DNA of 64,000 nucleotides, from the NCBI RefSeq assembly GCF_032854445.1, contig NC_088302.1:17419338-17483337 (forward strand). Reading direction: 5' to 3'. The notes below the pieces were generated by a model, which worked only from the letters and a program-made list of their open reading frames with translations, searched no databases and was not told the DNA's origin. The first letter of the stretch is position 1; the number at the start of each line of letters is the position of its first letter. Position numbers and translations under genes: made by a program. This document shows, one piece after another, positions 35,651 through 47,400 of the stretch. This stretch comes from Liolophura sinensis (lineage: Eukaryota > Mollusca > Polyplacophora > Chitonida > Chitonidae).

Positions 35651-35909
35651 TCAAACGTGGGACACTAACCATAAAACCTTCTGCGCAAAAATTTCAGCCA
35701 GTACATGCTCAGCAAATGAAGACTAGTGGAGAATAGGATATCAGTAGAAGAATAGAATGTTAGTGGAAAGTTAGAAGCCTGCTGCAAGTGGCTCCCCACC
35801 AAGAATCTCTAGCATGCTTGCGTCTGTGGTGCTGAATAAAGCCCCACAGAGTCACACATGCTTCATGTGTATAAAATGTTACGAAGTTTTACAAGTTCCA
35901 CAGATCCTC

Positions 35910-36575
35910 AAGATGAGCTGGCTCTGAGTAAGGGTCAACACCTTGGTTAAATCCGGCCATTTGCTGGTGAAATTAGAAAATCTCTTACTGGAAAAACTGA
36001 CATAAGTGGTTTTACAACTGATCGAGGTCATTTCTTTATTCTGCACAGTTGGTAGAGCGTCTGCTTCGGGACCGGTATATCCAGGATCAGTCCTTGATCG
36101 AGTCACACCTAAGACTTTAAAAGAGGAAGTTGTGACTTCCTCGCTTGGCGTTCAGCATGAAGGGGATAGTGCAACAACTGGTTGACCCATATCAGTATAA
36201 TGGCTCGGGCGGGGCTTACTTGCCTTCGGTAAGTCGTCTCAGTGAAGCAGCACTAAATAAAAGAGCGGTGGAAATCCGTCCTGCAACAAGGAGGCACATT
36301 ACACGTACATGCACCCTAATGATTCCTTCGTCGTCATATGACTGAAAAATTGTTGAGTACGACGTTAAACCCCAAGCACTCACTCACTCACTCTTTATTC
36401 TGTGACCAATAAGAGTAATACTGTTCCAGTTGTCGTCTCTTAATATGAAGGAAAACCTGACGAAACACGCATGGTTTAATCTTCCTGAATCAGGAAAAGT
36501 TTCACCGTGATGGCATTAATCGATGTGCACAAGGGGTCAGTGGGATTAGGTAACTATATATGACCATGCGTCAAC
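35910..36575 (+). repeat. Old duplicated block M, copy 1
   Basis: Shares aagggtcaacaccttgg (35,931), gtggttttacaactgatcg (36,007), tgttccagttgtcgtc (36,423) and gaatc-gatg patterns with 39,715-40,015 and 45,085-45,350. This copy is split by a SINE-B insertion. Copies are diverged but collinear. Confidence 0.85.
36033..36402 (+). mobile_element. SINE-B with 11-bp duplication
   Basis: Element 36,044-36,391 lies between two copies of tctttattctg (36,033-36,043 and 36,392-36,402). The head (cacagttggtagagcgtctg, then gcttcggg) is 5' truncated by some 10 bases. The body has gacttcctcgcttggcgttc and ggctcgggcggggcttac. The tail has cgtcgtcatatgactg, ttgttgagtacgacgttaaa and (cact)n. Block M copies at 39.8 and 45.2 kb lack it and give the empty site. 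Confidence 0.95.
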
Positions 36576-36708
36576 GCCCATTCAGGGAATGAGGGCGAAA
36601 ATGTGCCCGCCTTTGCTTACTTGTGGTTTTATGACGCGTAGCTTGCCATAATGGACTTCCTATTCATCTTGTACAAAGTACGACGAAGTTACACTGCAAA
36701 ATGAATAA

Positions 36709-36842
36709 AATTTATTTATTTATATGTTTTTTTATTTATTTTTTATTTATTTATTTATTTATTTATTCGATTGGTGTTTTATGCCGTACTCAAGAATATT
36801 TCACTTATATGAATAAGGGCAGCATTACTGTGGGAGGAAATC
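36709..36842 (-). mobile_element. SINE-A 3' fragment
   Basis: Long (attt)n tail (36,709-36,767), then ggtgttttatgccgtactc and gtgggaggaaatcg. Stops abruptly after the tail third, so it is 5' truncated. Confidence 0.85.
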
Positions 36843-36954
36843 GCACACTTAATAAAACCAAACAAAGCACTGCACCGCTTCAATGAGATAGTTGCAACTT
36901 TCATCACCATGTAAACAATAATCATGTAACAGTGATTTAAACTGACTCCGATCT

Positions 36955-37112
36955 GGATGCTTTAAATCCAGCTCATACTGGTTTCCTCCAGATCTTCAAT
37001 CATATGTGGGAAGCTCTGCGAGAAATACGCCGGGTGATCCTGGGTTTCACCCGGATCTGACCGGTTTTCTTCCACCATAATGTTGTCTATCATCATAAAA
37101 CTCCAATCCAAC
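36955..37112 (+). mobile_element. Degenerate SINE-A copy
   Basis: taaatccagctcatactgg, tcatatgtgggaagc, ggtgatcctgggtttcacc, ttcttccaccataatgttg in the SINE-A order, with heavy decay and a nearly lost tail. A weaker relic is at 40,090-40,170 (acggcaacctgcagatggtc). Confidence 0.65.
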
Positions 37113-37554
37113 ACATTTACAGGATGACTTTAATTCGATGGAGGAATCATATTTGACCTAACCCTAATGCCGGCCCTTACAGTGAATATTTAAAGCAAAC
37201 TCTCAATTCTTCTAAAGATTGTTGAAAATTTATATCACCTTTTATATTTATATCACCTGACTTTGTATTATTAAGATACATGTATAAAATTAAAACTGGA
37301 GATAATAAATGGACAAAGGCAGGTCAGTATTGTGCCTACAGTGTACATTAAAATTTCTATACACGGCAATGCTAGCTGTAAGTATTATTACCCAACGAAA
37401 GTGCTGTTAAAAAGCATTTTTTATAGATCACGCAGAAAAAAGGCACCAAAACTACGGCTTTTGAATCATGGTTAGGTGCTGTCTTTCACTTGAAAACAAA
37501 GTTTAACTTTGTATGTACTCATTTGGCTGACAAATTAATAACGTTATCTCGAGG

Positions 37555-37680
37555 CTCTCTTTTTCTAGGAACGGTCTTCTTTCGTCTGCTTAATGAAAAG
37601 AAAAACTCCGACTTGATCTCTTTTTCTGGGAGTTTTTTTTCCTCGCATGCTTAAAAAAAGAAAAACTCAGACTTCAAAAG
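37555..37680. repeat. Two-copy 60-bp direct repeat
   Basis: ctctttttct, a T-rich stretch, gcttaa and gaaaaagaaaaactc-gactt occur twice in succession (from 37,557 and 37,617). Each unit pairs a T/C-rich with an A/G-rich arm, so each can fold back. Confidence 0.75.
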
Positions 37681-37899
37681 TGGAAAAAAATAAAAAACGC
37701 ACAATTAAAAAAAAGAAAATCGTCATGGCCCTTTTACGGCTCTGTACCAAACTCATCAAAAAGCCCTTAGTAAACACATGACCGCATGTGAACTCAGGTA
37801 TTACACAAGGCAACCGATTAGCTATGTAATATTTTTTATCACTGTGAAGAAAGGCGACTTGTTTTTCTAGCGAAAGAATAGCACAGAAAAAGTCTTGTG

Positions 37900-38180
37900 A
37901 TGGATATGACATGATGAATAACTAATGCTCGTATTGTAAGGCGCACAAGACCACTTCAGCACCACATGACGTAAGGAATTCGTCTGAAGGACTTCTGATG
38001 CTTCCTGGCAGCAGTCCTAACTGATTGGATGCTCTCTTCCCAGGCAGTGTTATGAAACGCTCACCTGACAGGATGAAGGACTTTTCCGTGGACTAGCTGT
38101 ACTTTGCTGCACAATATACAAAGTCCCCGGATGTACCAGAACGTTAGCACCCCCATGGGATATATTTATTCAAGAGCTAT
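37900..38180 (+). repeat. Old duplicated block N, copy 1
   Basis: Matches 44,064-44,345 and 48,670-48,990. Shared words include cagtcctaactgattgg or similar, cacctgacaggatgaagg (38,061), tgctgcacaa (38,105) and taccagaacgttagcacc (38,136). Confidence 0.85.
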
Positions 38181-39325
38181 TTTTTCTGAAATAATTTCCA
38201 GATTTCAGCACATGACTGTAGACAGCTGGGGTGCGGAACGCGCAATGGCAACAACATGGCTCACAAGGTCAATGTTCAAATCCCACATTGGACAGGAGAA
38301 TTATACATCCCACCGCTCTCATTGCTCGTGGTGACCGGAAGCTGGTCGCTGACAGTTAGCAGTTGACAGTGCACATTCTCACACTCGTCGAAGGCCTCGT
38401 ACCCACAACAAATATTCTCTGCAAGTATGTACATCACGCGTTCTTGCCACTTGTTGATATTTTAATCCACACAATCTCTTTTTCTTCACCCGTAGAGTTC
38501 GTCTTATACGTGCATAACAAAGTTAAAATGTGGCGTTACAGATAGGAAAATAAAACAAAATAAATAAATAAATATTTATATGTAAATGCTTTCAGATGAG
38601 GTCTCTGTGCATTTGTGTTGGTGAAAAGCTGTACATTGGCTGAAAAACGATTCCGTGTAAAAAGAACGCTTTAAGTATCGCTTTATATAAAGTTCTTAAA
38701 ACACTGTTGAATTGATTGCTTCCTAAAAGCATATGTTTTAATGTGCTTCAGGGATGCTAGTTATTGACAACAGAACTGTGAGATACTTACCATGATTCAA
38801 GGAAATAACCCAACACAAGGCGAAGATGATGTAACCAAAAATACATAAATAAATTAAAATATTTCAAAGAGTCAATCCAAAAAAAACAATATAAAACAAT
38901 ATGTAAACAATATAAAACAATATGTAAACAATATAAAATTCCAAGAAAGCTGAATATGTGTGTCATATCTATAACACACCTTGAAATCATGGTGCATTTA
39001 AGTATTAGGGGGATACATTGATCTACTCATTATGAACAGATGCGCCAATGGAAAGTTTATATGTCCTAATTTGTCTCATTTTTGAGACTCCTGGTCTGCT
39101 TCTTTTAGGTAATATACACGTAACCGCAGCAGAAATATTTAATTTCTAAGGCACAGTATGTTCATATCTTTACTTTGCCAAAACACAGAGGGTGAAATGT
39201 ACATGTGATGCCCTAAAAATGAGAAGAATTAGGGTACGAGTTGATAACAAATCTCCCTCAATGTTACAGGATGTGGAAAAGTCGCAGAATGCGTTATGTT
39301 ATACCATTCTCTGGGTTCCAGTACT
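38181..39325. other. Mostly unassigned, with a 21-bp repeat
   Basis: 38,885-38,938 has about 2.5 units of acaatataaaacaatatgta. Otherwise no recognised gene or SINE. Confidence 0.4.
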
Positions 39326-39332
39326 TGGATAT

Positions 39333-39450
39333 GCGGAATGGTCGATCTGTCAATAGTTTCTACAGCGGATGTATTTATAAATCCCTCCAATTCCGCTAAC
39401 GACGGACGCAATTAATAGCTCCAAAATATAGGTACGTGACTAACGTGTAA
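39333..39450 (+). repeat. Hairpin-bearing repeat, copy 1
   Basis: gcggaatggtcgatctgtca (39,333) and aattccgc (39,389-39,396) bound a short loop, followed by ggtacgtgact. The same order occurs at 49,830-49,950 and 56,341-56,450, where the stem gcggaatgg / ccattccgc is perfect. Confidence 0.75.
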
Positions 39451-39539
39451 TAAGTTAGAGATGATCGCATTTCACCAACAAAGCAGTAACGTATAAACAA
39501 GATAAATGTCGGCTAACAAGTCGGCCACGGATGCCCATG

Positions 39540-40015
39540 TGAGATGGGATTTTTAGCAGAAAGCCAGAAGCCTGCCGCAAGAGTGCTAGTTGCACGCCAC
39601 TGATAACCTCTAGCTTTTTTTCGTTCTGTGAAAGACGCAAGAATGGTACAAGCCTTGCGCATTTAGAATGTTGTGTGTTTCACAAGCCCCGCTGATTCTC
39701 CAGTTTGGTTTCCTCTACCCCCTCTCTGACCAAGGGTCAACACCTAGGCTAAATAAAGCTGTTGGCGAGACGAGACAAGCTCTTGGTAGAAAAATTGACA
39801 CTAAATGGTTTTACAGCTGATTGTGACAATTTCTTACTTCTCTGAACAATAAGAGCAAAACTGTTCCAGCCATCGTCTGTTAATACGACGAGGAACCTGA
39901 TAAAACACGTCAGGCTTAATCTTCTTTTATTAGGAAATCTTTACCGTGAGGACAGAAATCGATGCGCAGGAAGAGAGGGGTAGGGTCAGGGAGATTAGGT
40001 AGCTGTATTAAAGCG
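39540..40015 (+). repeat. Old duplicated block M, copy 2
   Basis: Collinear with 35,760-36,575: gaagcctgccgcaag (39,568), caagggtcaacacctagg (39,732), gttttacagctgattgtg (39,808), aaactgttccagccatcgtc (39,855). It lacks the SINE-B. Confidence 0.85.
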
Positions 40016-40219
40016 TGGACCTAAGCCAAAACAACCACTGTACGGTCACAGTGAGATAATTTTCATCACGCCATAAACTGTCATCATATCACGATCTGGG
40101 TAGCGTGCCAGTTCGGTACAAAGGCGACGGCCTGACGGCAACCTGCAGATGGTCGTAAAACACAATACATTTAATTCGACAAAGGAATCATATTCAAACA
40201 TTAATAGCGACATTTGCAC

Positions 40220-40830
40220 TATTTCCCAGCTTTGTATTCTGATAATATCAGAAGGGAGATAGATAAGGGCAGGTAAATATTATACCGACGGGTGAACCGG
40301 TACATTAAAAAATCCCCATCTTTGAGTTTTATTCTTCTGTTTGAAAGGACCTTTTAAATCACGCTGAAAAAAGGGACCCAAAATTACTTCTTCTGTGTCG
40401 TTAACATTTACGGAACAGTTAAAAACCATAGATATAGCGAGTTCTGCATAGAGTATAATTAATACAACCAGGACGACATCTGGTGGCCTATGTCAACAGT
40501 TTACAAGTATCATTATGTAATAAGGTGGCTTAGACCACTAGCCTCAATACCTATGTTGTGGACACAATGCGTTTGACATTAGACACTCATTCTCAGATCA
40601 TCTAATGCATCTTTCCAATCAATGCGATCCACTTGCTCACGATTCTGACGTCCCTTTCTCAAGAAGCTTCCTCCCGTAGACGAAATCGTTTTATGCTATG
40701 ATACTATTATGTAGTTCCAGATTCGATAGGTCGTAATCAATATGCCGGAAGATCTCTATACTCCATCTTAATTCTAAGTAATGTCCTATCTTTCGAGTGG
40801 GAATCGTAATATAGCGTAAAAGAAATCATC
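40220..40830 (+). repeat. Old duplicated block P, copy 1
   Basis: Matches 45,960-46,345 by acgacatctggtggcc (40,472), gataggtcgtaatcaatatg (40,725) and gggaatcgtaatatagcg. The first part also resembles 37,240-37,470. With M upstream in each case, this shows one M-to-P unit duplicated. Confidence 0.75.
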
Positions 40831-42000
40831 TGTCATGAAACGTTTTTCCAAATGCCAACCGATTCCAGGTTTACAAAGGAGCTTCCAGTATGACAGATAA
40901 CAGAAAAGAACACAGTTTTGTAAAATAGTAATCTAGCAAATTTAAGGCTCAAATCCTTCGTTCGTACGTGCATCGAAACAGATATTCGCACACCAACGGT
41001 CAACGAAGATGGATGTCCTGGTCCATAATCACGAGGCCAGTTCTGAATACTACATGCAAAGAGAAGCAGTCAGTAATTTTCAATGATGATGGAAAGACTC
41101 AAGGGATATCCTAAGCGAATGAATGAAATCAGTAACCAAATCGTGTACCTTGCTAGTATATAAGTTGTCGATAATTGAAATATATATCCTCAGTTGTGAA
41201 TAATCACTTGTTTATCTTAAATGAGTTCAGTGAAATAGTAATCTAGCAAACCTAAGGCTTAAATCCTTCGTTTGTAATCAGTAGTTTACCTAAAGAAGAG
41301 CAGATTTAAAATGTATAATCGCAAAACCCATTCAATCTGGGTCACCAAACCCAATTTCCATGCACACAAATTTCCATGTAAAAGCTGCAAGGTAACATAT
41401 AAAAGAGAATCAGTAATTAGTTTTAAGTGTTATCAAAAGAAGCTTCCTGATGTTCGAGGCACGAATCAACCCAAAGTTGATTTCAAAGTCGTGGTCCTAA
41501 GTACTATTAAATTCTTACACTAATTTTATTGGGCTTCATTTGCCACATCTCAAATAAGTCCCCCAAAATGTAAACATTTCTTAAAAAACCAACAGCCGTT
41601 AAAAACAAAATCCCCATCTTGTTGTAGTAGTCAACAAGTCGAAGACCAGTCAGAGTTTGAAACATTCGCATGGGTATTAACATTACTCTGTCTACAGCAA
41701 CTTCGATATTTCCAGCCCTATATTCTTCTCAGTCTCCTTAGCGTTAAATCGCATATGGTGAAACGCCTGATAAAGGAAACATTCTTACATGATGTAATAT
41801 ACCGTGTAGATGAATATGTGCGACTTTTTGGCTGATTAACTCTTTATGATTTGTGAACTGAATGAGTTGCTGTATGAAGAAAGATCATTTCACAGCAGAC
41901 AAAGTGTGACCCGTAAGAGTCCCAACCAGAAAACATGAAGCCAACACAAGGGTTAGGTCATGTACATCATACTCTGTCAAATGACCGTCTATCTCATGAT
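40831..42000. other. Unassigned, with a short direct repeat
   Basis: tagtaatctagcaaa and aaggct-aaatccttcgtt occur at 40,927 and again at 41,236, so about 45 bp is duplicated 310 bp apart. A 70-codon frame at 41,311-41,523 (with FPCKSCKVTY) has no other support. Confidence 0.4.
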
Positions 42001-42003
42001 TAT

Positions 42004-42315
42004 TGACCGCTTCGGTAGTCAAATGGTAAGAGCGTTCGCCTCGAAGACGGGACAACCGAGATCAAATCCCGGTCGGGTTTTAAGAAATAGTACTTGTTGC
42101 CGCCTCTCCTGACGCTCAACGCTGAGAGATTAGAACAACGGGAAAGGACTGGTTGGCCAGGTGTCGGTATAATGTAACTGGGTGGGTGTCATGTGTGGAG
42201 TCTTCGGCATGATACTTCAGTGGCGGTTGCACTTTGGCGGCATGGACTTATATGTACGTACACCTAGTGGCTTCTTGTTACTTGTTAGGTAAAAGCCGTA
42301 GCATACATATATACA
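42004..42315 (+). mobile_element. SINE-C copy
   Basis: tRNA-like head (agtcaaatggtaagagcg, ttcgcctcgaagacggg, gatcaaatcccggtcggg), then a body with gtgtcggtataatgtaactg, gggtgtcatgtgtggagtc and ttcggcatgatacttcagtg. The other copies at 46.5 and 48.4 kb are on the minus strand. The head approximates a tRNA, but the acceptor stem does not close, so I call a SINE rather than a tRNA gene. Confidence 0.85.
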
Positions 42316-42479
42316 CCTCATATTATAACGTAGGATGTATGGCATAAAGTTGATTTGTGAAAAAGGTAGGGTACATATTCTTACATGTAGCAATCAAGCG
42401 CAAAGGGATATGAGTCTGTAGTAACTGCAAACGTCATAGCTTTCAAATCTCCTCTTGTTCCACTCAAACTGTATGCATT

Positions 42480-42840
42480 CCGGCATCCGCATTGCTGCTG
42501 GCGAAACCGGCCACGAGTTACAGCCAGAGTGTTAATGTAATAAAACTATATCGTGTTGATATTTAAATGTATATAGTATGTTAATATTGACGTGTTTCAG
42601 TATTTGTTATATTAGATCTCATTTGCCGCTAACTCCGCGTACTGAGCGTAACGTGTCCTCGCCGCAGTGACATTACCATTGTATCATCGTGCAACCAGTA
42701 CGACAGATTCCGAATATGGATAAACGATGCTAAAACGTTAACATGTTCTTGCCATTGAGTAATGTGATTACGGGAGTCACCTTTGCGGCAAGCTGGTCGT
42801 ACGTGATTTCAGAATCAACACATGATAACATTAGCTGGCC
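42480..42840 (+). repeat. Old duplicated block Q, copy 1
   Basis: Matches 47,030-47,400: gtgttaatgtaata (42,529), tatttgttatattag (42,601), ctcatttgccgctaa (42,618), cgacagattcc (42,699), cgtacgtgatttcagaatc (42,798). Confidence 0.85.
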
Positions 42841-43229
42841 GTGGTCTTACATTGTAAGTCTAGTTCGATATCCACAAATTATCTGGTTTTAAACCTGTCC
42901 GAAACCAATCACTGCCTCGTGTTTTCAACTTATTCCCGGGCGATATGGCTGAAACATTGCCGATGTGACATTAAGCCATAATGATTCGTTCATTCGAAAC
43001 CGATAGCGTGCACTGCACTGGTTCAACAATGATCAACGATTCAATAATTCTACAACGAGGGTTTGTGTCTGTACTTTACATGTTACACCGAATAATTCGG
43101 TACTTCCATGAAAAACTCTCCTCATCCAAAAGGTCTGACAAAGGACCTGGTAAGGCGGAGAATCGGCCCCAGAGGTGCGATAAGAAAGTGAAAACTCGCA
43201 GCACAATTCTGTAAATTTCCAAATCACGA
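42841..43229. other. Short segment related to 13.67 kb
   Basis: acctggtaaggcggagaatc (43,145) matches 13,675-13,700 in the same orientation, while the next 750 bp matches the 13.7-14.8 kb region inverted. The junction is therefore complex. Confidence 0.5.
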
Positions 43230-43985
43230 GTATAAAACTTGGTCGAATAACCTATAAAACTTATAAGGCCATAAAAGAGATGGTTTCTTAGTAATAACTC
43301 CCCAAAAATGCACACTCGATCAAAAACGCCAATTTTATATTCTTCTAGAAAAATTGTTCAGAAAAACAACTTTACTAAAACATTCAGGTGTGTATTTCTA
43401 CGTGCTGTCAATGTTTCGTTCTGGCTAACGTTTGTCTTCATATTTATAAAAAACTTTGTGTAATGTGATCAGTTTTGTCAGATTTTGACAAGTTTAAAAT
43501 TCGTATTTCTGCCATAGTCTGTCAGGTATCCTTCGTAATACAGTGAACTAACGAAGTTATTATGGCGAACAGGTTACAGAGTTTTGTGGTTCTTTCATTT
43601 ATTTGGGAACAAATTTCTAGGCTGTCTGGCATTAAATAAGCGCTATCATCAATTAGAATGGATAACTGTTTAGCTATGGCATTACATAACTTGTGGCAAC
43701 TATAGCGCAATCATACGTGAATCCTCGATGAGAGGATATGAAAGTTACATTCGTGGTGCAGTGATTTTCACCACTCTACAATGCAAAAAAATATGTCAGT
43801 GTAACTAGAACAGGCTATCAAATCTCGATTTTATTACCTACACATTGCTCCAGTGCATGTTTGAATGAGCGAGAATGAGCGAAACAAGTAGCCTTACGAG
43901 TGTGTCAGTATGCAGCTGTCACTCACAACTATAGTCAGTTTCGCCTTTAGAGGTGCACAGTTTCTTGCATTTGGGCCGATTAACC
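43230..43985 (-). repeat. Segment L, inverted copy without SINE
   Basis: Reverse complement of 13,680-14,830 minus its SINE-A. Landmarks: ccaaaaatgcacactcgatc (43,303), tttgtcttcatatttat (43,431, the empty SINE site), gtaatgtgatcag (43,461), cttcgtaatacagtgaac (43,531), gcagctgtcactcac (43,912), ccgccttacc (43,985). Confidence 0.8.
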
Positions 43986-44021
43986 GCCTTACCATAACAG
44001 AACCTTTCTGAGTTTCATGTT

Positions 44022-44063
44022 GCTGTGATATCGCGCTAACCACCAGGCCATGGAGGCCCCCTG
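44022..44063 (-). mobile_element. SINE-A head fragment
   Basis: gatatcgcgctaaccaccag then gccatggaggcccccttg-like text is the antisense head of SINE-A (ggggcctcc-tgg-ctggtggttagcgcg). The rest of the element is missing. Confidence 0.75.
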
Positions 44064-44345
44064 TTGTATTGGATATGGCATGATGCACACCCATTGCTCC
44101 TATTACATGCACACAACACCAATACAGCATCAAAAGTCGTGATAGGTTGCTGTAAAGGGTTGCCTGATACTTCCTGGCTGCGATCCTAACTGACTTGATG
44201 CTGTCTGAGCTTCCCCATGGCGTGTTATAGAAGGTTCGCCTGACAGGATGAAGAACTTCTCGTGGAAAAGCCGCTGTTTGCTGCACAACATGAAGAGTTG
44301 TGATCTGTACCAGAACATTAGCACCTCAAGGGATATATTTGGACA
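44064..44345 (+). repeat. Old duplicated block N, copy 2
   Basis: cctgacaggatgaagaac (44,239), tgctgcacaacatgaag (44,280) and taccagaacattagcacc (44,308) match 38,061-38,155. It directly abuts the SINE-A head fragment. Confidence 0.85.
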
Positions 44346-44895
44346 AAGACAGGATCAACATTTTTTTTCCCCTGAAATAATTTCCAGGAATTGAATGCTG
44401 TATTTTTTACGATTTCGGCGCTTTTGCTCATCCAATGCTTGTGATAGTGAGAAGTTTCTTTCTTTCTAATTTTACCTCATTTATCAACCTTAAAGAAACA
44501 GATATCTAATTCAGGTAATTATGGGCTAGAAGGCAGAAAGAAGTCTGCTGTGTTTTTATATATGACACCACCCAACCGCAATCGCTTTGATCACCCTTTG
44601 ACCAGGAAATGGCAGAGAAATAAGGAGTAGGCCGGAATCATTTATTCTTTAAAAATATCCAACTCTTACATATAAAAACCTACCTCAACCAAAATTCTTC
44701 CCATATCTCTGACACAAATGTTTATTTCATTGATACATATGAGTTCTCAAGGTACAGATTCACGACTTCACTAAATTTTTGCTGGCATAACTTCGCATCT
44801 AAGACAGGATATGAAGCCAGGATGAGGTGGACTTAAACTCTTAGTGACCGTATTTGAAAGAGGCTTTTGAATCATTGCGCCCCTCTAACACGCTA
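44346..44895. other. Unassigned stretch
   Basis: 44,820-44,910 includes the cgctaaccaatcggtgacgg sequence, a probable eroded SINE-A head in antisense. Nothing else recognised. Confidence 0.4.
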
Positions 44896-45350
44896 ACCAA
44901 TCGGTGACGGATGCTCCCCTGAGAGGGGGAATGGTAGTGGAGCTAGTTCTTGGTTCGGTGAAAGTCGCAAAAAAGGTTTGTTCCCTCCTCCGAACAACCT
45001 AAGCAAGTGTCAATATCTTGGCTCAATCACGAGATTTTCAAGAGATTATCCCAGCTGAGTGCACCCTCATCTCATAGCAAGGGTCAAGACCTTGGCTAAA
45101 TAACGGTATTTTCTGGCGAGACGAGGCAAGCTCTTTTTGGAAAAATTGGAACAAGTGGTTTTACACCTGATCGTGATTATTTCTTTCCTCTCTGGCCATT
45201 AAGAACTAGACTGTTACACCCATAGTCTTTGAATGCGACGCGAGCGCTGATAAAACACGCAAGGCTTGATCTTGTATTAGAAAAAGCTTTCCGCGCAGAA
45301 AGGAATCGATGTCTAAGGAGAGCGGAGAAGGATTAGGTATAGCGATATAT
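44896..45350 (+). repeat. Old duplicated block M, copy 3
   Basis: caagggtcaagaccttgg (45,079), agacgaggcaagctcttt (45,119), gtggttttacacctgatcg (45,155), ctgataaaacacgcaagg (45,247) and gaatcgatg (45,302) match blocks at 36 and 39.8 kb. No SINE-B present. Confidence 0.85.
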
Positions 45351-45832
45351 GACACACAAACTCCAGTGTGGAAGGGCGGAGGGAATTTGTCAGGCTCTTG
45401 TTACGTCTACCTTTCTCTGGCACTGTTTGTCATACAAGCCTTCCTAAAAGACTTTCTCTTTATCCTGAGCAAACAAAGCGTATATCGTTTACCACATAAA
45501 ACAACGGCGGCTGTCACAATGAGGTAGTTGCAATTTTCAATATCTCGTATACGTCATCTATAACACAGCTGAGGACAGAGTAGTGCTGTCTTAGTTTTAA
45601 CTCTACGAAGGAACAATTTTCGATTTTACTCAGTAATGCATACGGCATAATAAGTGTTAAAGATGTTTCCAAGCAGTGTTGAACCTTCAAGTCTAGCTAT
45701 AACACCAACAGCTCTTGCTGTTTTCTCAATTCTTCAGAGGGTTTGGAGAAAATTTATATGACTGCTTGCAATATATACTGCTTCTGTGGTACTGCGATGA
45801 AATATCAATAAGCTTTTACAAAGATTATAAGT

Positions 45833-45868
45833 TGTTTATTATTTACTTGATGTGTTTCACACCGTACT
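45833..45868 (-). mobile_element. SINE-A tail scrap
   Basis: ttatttacttgatgtg then tttcacaccgtactc matches only the terminal 35 bp of SINE-A in antisense. Confidence 0.6.
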
Positions 45869-45959
45869 CCTCTAGAAAAACTCCCCAAATTTAATTAATA
45901 TAGCCGTGTGGAATAACAGATCACATGGCGCGTTGTTGGCGTCATCCTTAAAACTGGCT

Positions 45960-46345
45960 TATAACAGCAAAGTCCATGATCAATGAGACAAAGGCGACAT
46001 CTGATCTGGCGGTCTGTGCCGGCTATTTACGATTGTTATTATGTATGAAGCTGACTTACATAAAGCAGACCACTGATCTCAAGACCGATGTTATTAACAC
46101 CGGACGTTTGACGTAAGACATCCACACTTACTTGATTATGCAACCCCTCTTTCCATTCAGGACCATCTATCTTCTCTTGATTCATACTCCTTCAGAGACT
46201 TTCTTACCCAAACTCTTTCTCTTTATCCAACAGTTTTACTGTGCATTCCGAGTTTGGATAGGTCGTAATCAATATGCCTAAACATCTTTTTAATCCGTAA
46301 TAACGTTTCATTGTTGATGTTTGAATCGTGATATATGTTTCGAGA
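45960..46345 (+). repeat. Old duplicated block P, copy 2
   Basis: gcgacatctgatctggcgg (45,990) and gataggtcgtaatcaatatg (46,258) match 40,470-40,745; spacing is similar, so the M-to-P unit is collinear. Confidence 0.75.
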
Positions 46346-46439
46346 CATCTTTTCTGACGAATCCTGCTATCAAATGCCCACCTGTGCCGGCTTTACCGAA
46401 GAACGTTTGTCATATCTGGATTTATGCCATTCTTAAGTT

Positions 46440-46645
46440 TTCTGTCGTATCACAACTAGGGGTCATTCAGTGTGGGTGCGTGTATATGTATACTGTGTCT
46501 TCTTGTGGCAGGACGAGTCCATGCCGCCAGAGTGCTGCTGACCCAAAGTATCATGCCGAAGACGCCAGGCATGATACCCCAATATGTCACCTTATACTGA
46601 CACCGGGTCAAACAGTCCTGTTTCCTGGCTCTAACCTCATCAATA
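46440..46645 (-). mobile_element. SINE-C copy, body only
   Basis: Antisense body: cttgtggcaggacgag, ccatgccgccag, agtatcatgccgaagacg, gacaccgggtcaaacag. The tRNA-like head is missing at the high-coordinate end. Confidence 0.85.
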
Positions 46646-46794
46646 TGATGTAGCAGTGATAAGAGTTCAAGTAAGATAATAATTCATCACATATAAGCAG
46701 TTGGAAAGTTTCAGCCTTCTTATGTTATAACTGATTATAGTCGATAATATATCATACAACATGTTGCACTAGTGTAGTTACTTGTTTTGTTTAA

Positions 46795-46945
46795 CTACTT
46801 ATTTGATTCGTGTTTTACGCCGTACTCAAGAATATTTCACTTATACGACGGTGGCCAGCAGTATGGCGGACGGAAATCGGGCAAAGCGTAAGGGGGAAAC
46901 ACACGGCCATCCGCAGTTTCCTGGCAGACCTTCCCACTTACTTAT
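46795..46945 (-). mobile_element. SINE-A copy, 5' truncated
   Basis: Tail gtgttttacgccgtactc, cttatacgacggtggccag, then gggggaaacacacggccatc and gcagaccttcccact in antisense order. It ends before the head. A 63-codon frame here is the SINE. Confidence 0.88.
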
Positions 46946-47029
46946 TTTAGAAACCACGCCCAGAGTAAGGTGAGCCTGTAGCACAAGCAAAGCTTTCAAA
47001 AGTCCTCGCATACAAAATACATGTTTTCT

Positions 47030-47400
47030 GCCACACGTAGGCCTATCGGAAGAGCTAGCGGCGAGCAGCAGGCTACGTGTTAATGTAATAGATCTATATG
47101 GTGGAGATATTTAAGTGTATAAAGTGTGTAAATATTGACCCTCGTGTTTAAATATTTGTTATATTAGGCCTCATTTGCCGCTAATTCTCAGTACTAAGCG
47201 TAAGGTGTCCTCCCCTCAGTGACATTATACCATCGAGTCAACAGCATCCCAGTGCAAGCAACACGACAGATTCCTAGGGCGGTACATCGTTTTAAAAAGG
47301 TTGACATGTATTTGCCATTGGGTAATGTGTATTCACTACGATTACAGCAGTCGCAAAGCCTGCCATACGTGACTTCAGAGTCAACAGAAGTACAATGATC
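47030..47400 (+). repeat. Old duplicated block Q, copy 2
   Basis: gtgttaatgtaata, tatttgttatattagg, ctcatttgccgctaa, cgacagattcc and catacgtgacttcagag match 42,529-42,816. Confidence 0.85.

Noticed and set aside
36145-36345. 66-codon ORF
   Set aside because: It is the body of SINE-B.
42004-42080. tRNA gene
   Set aside because: A-box and B-box-like parts are present, but the acceptor stem does not pair and the SINE-C body follows directly.
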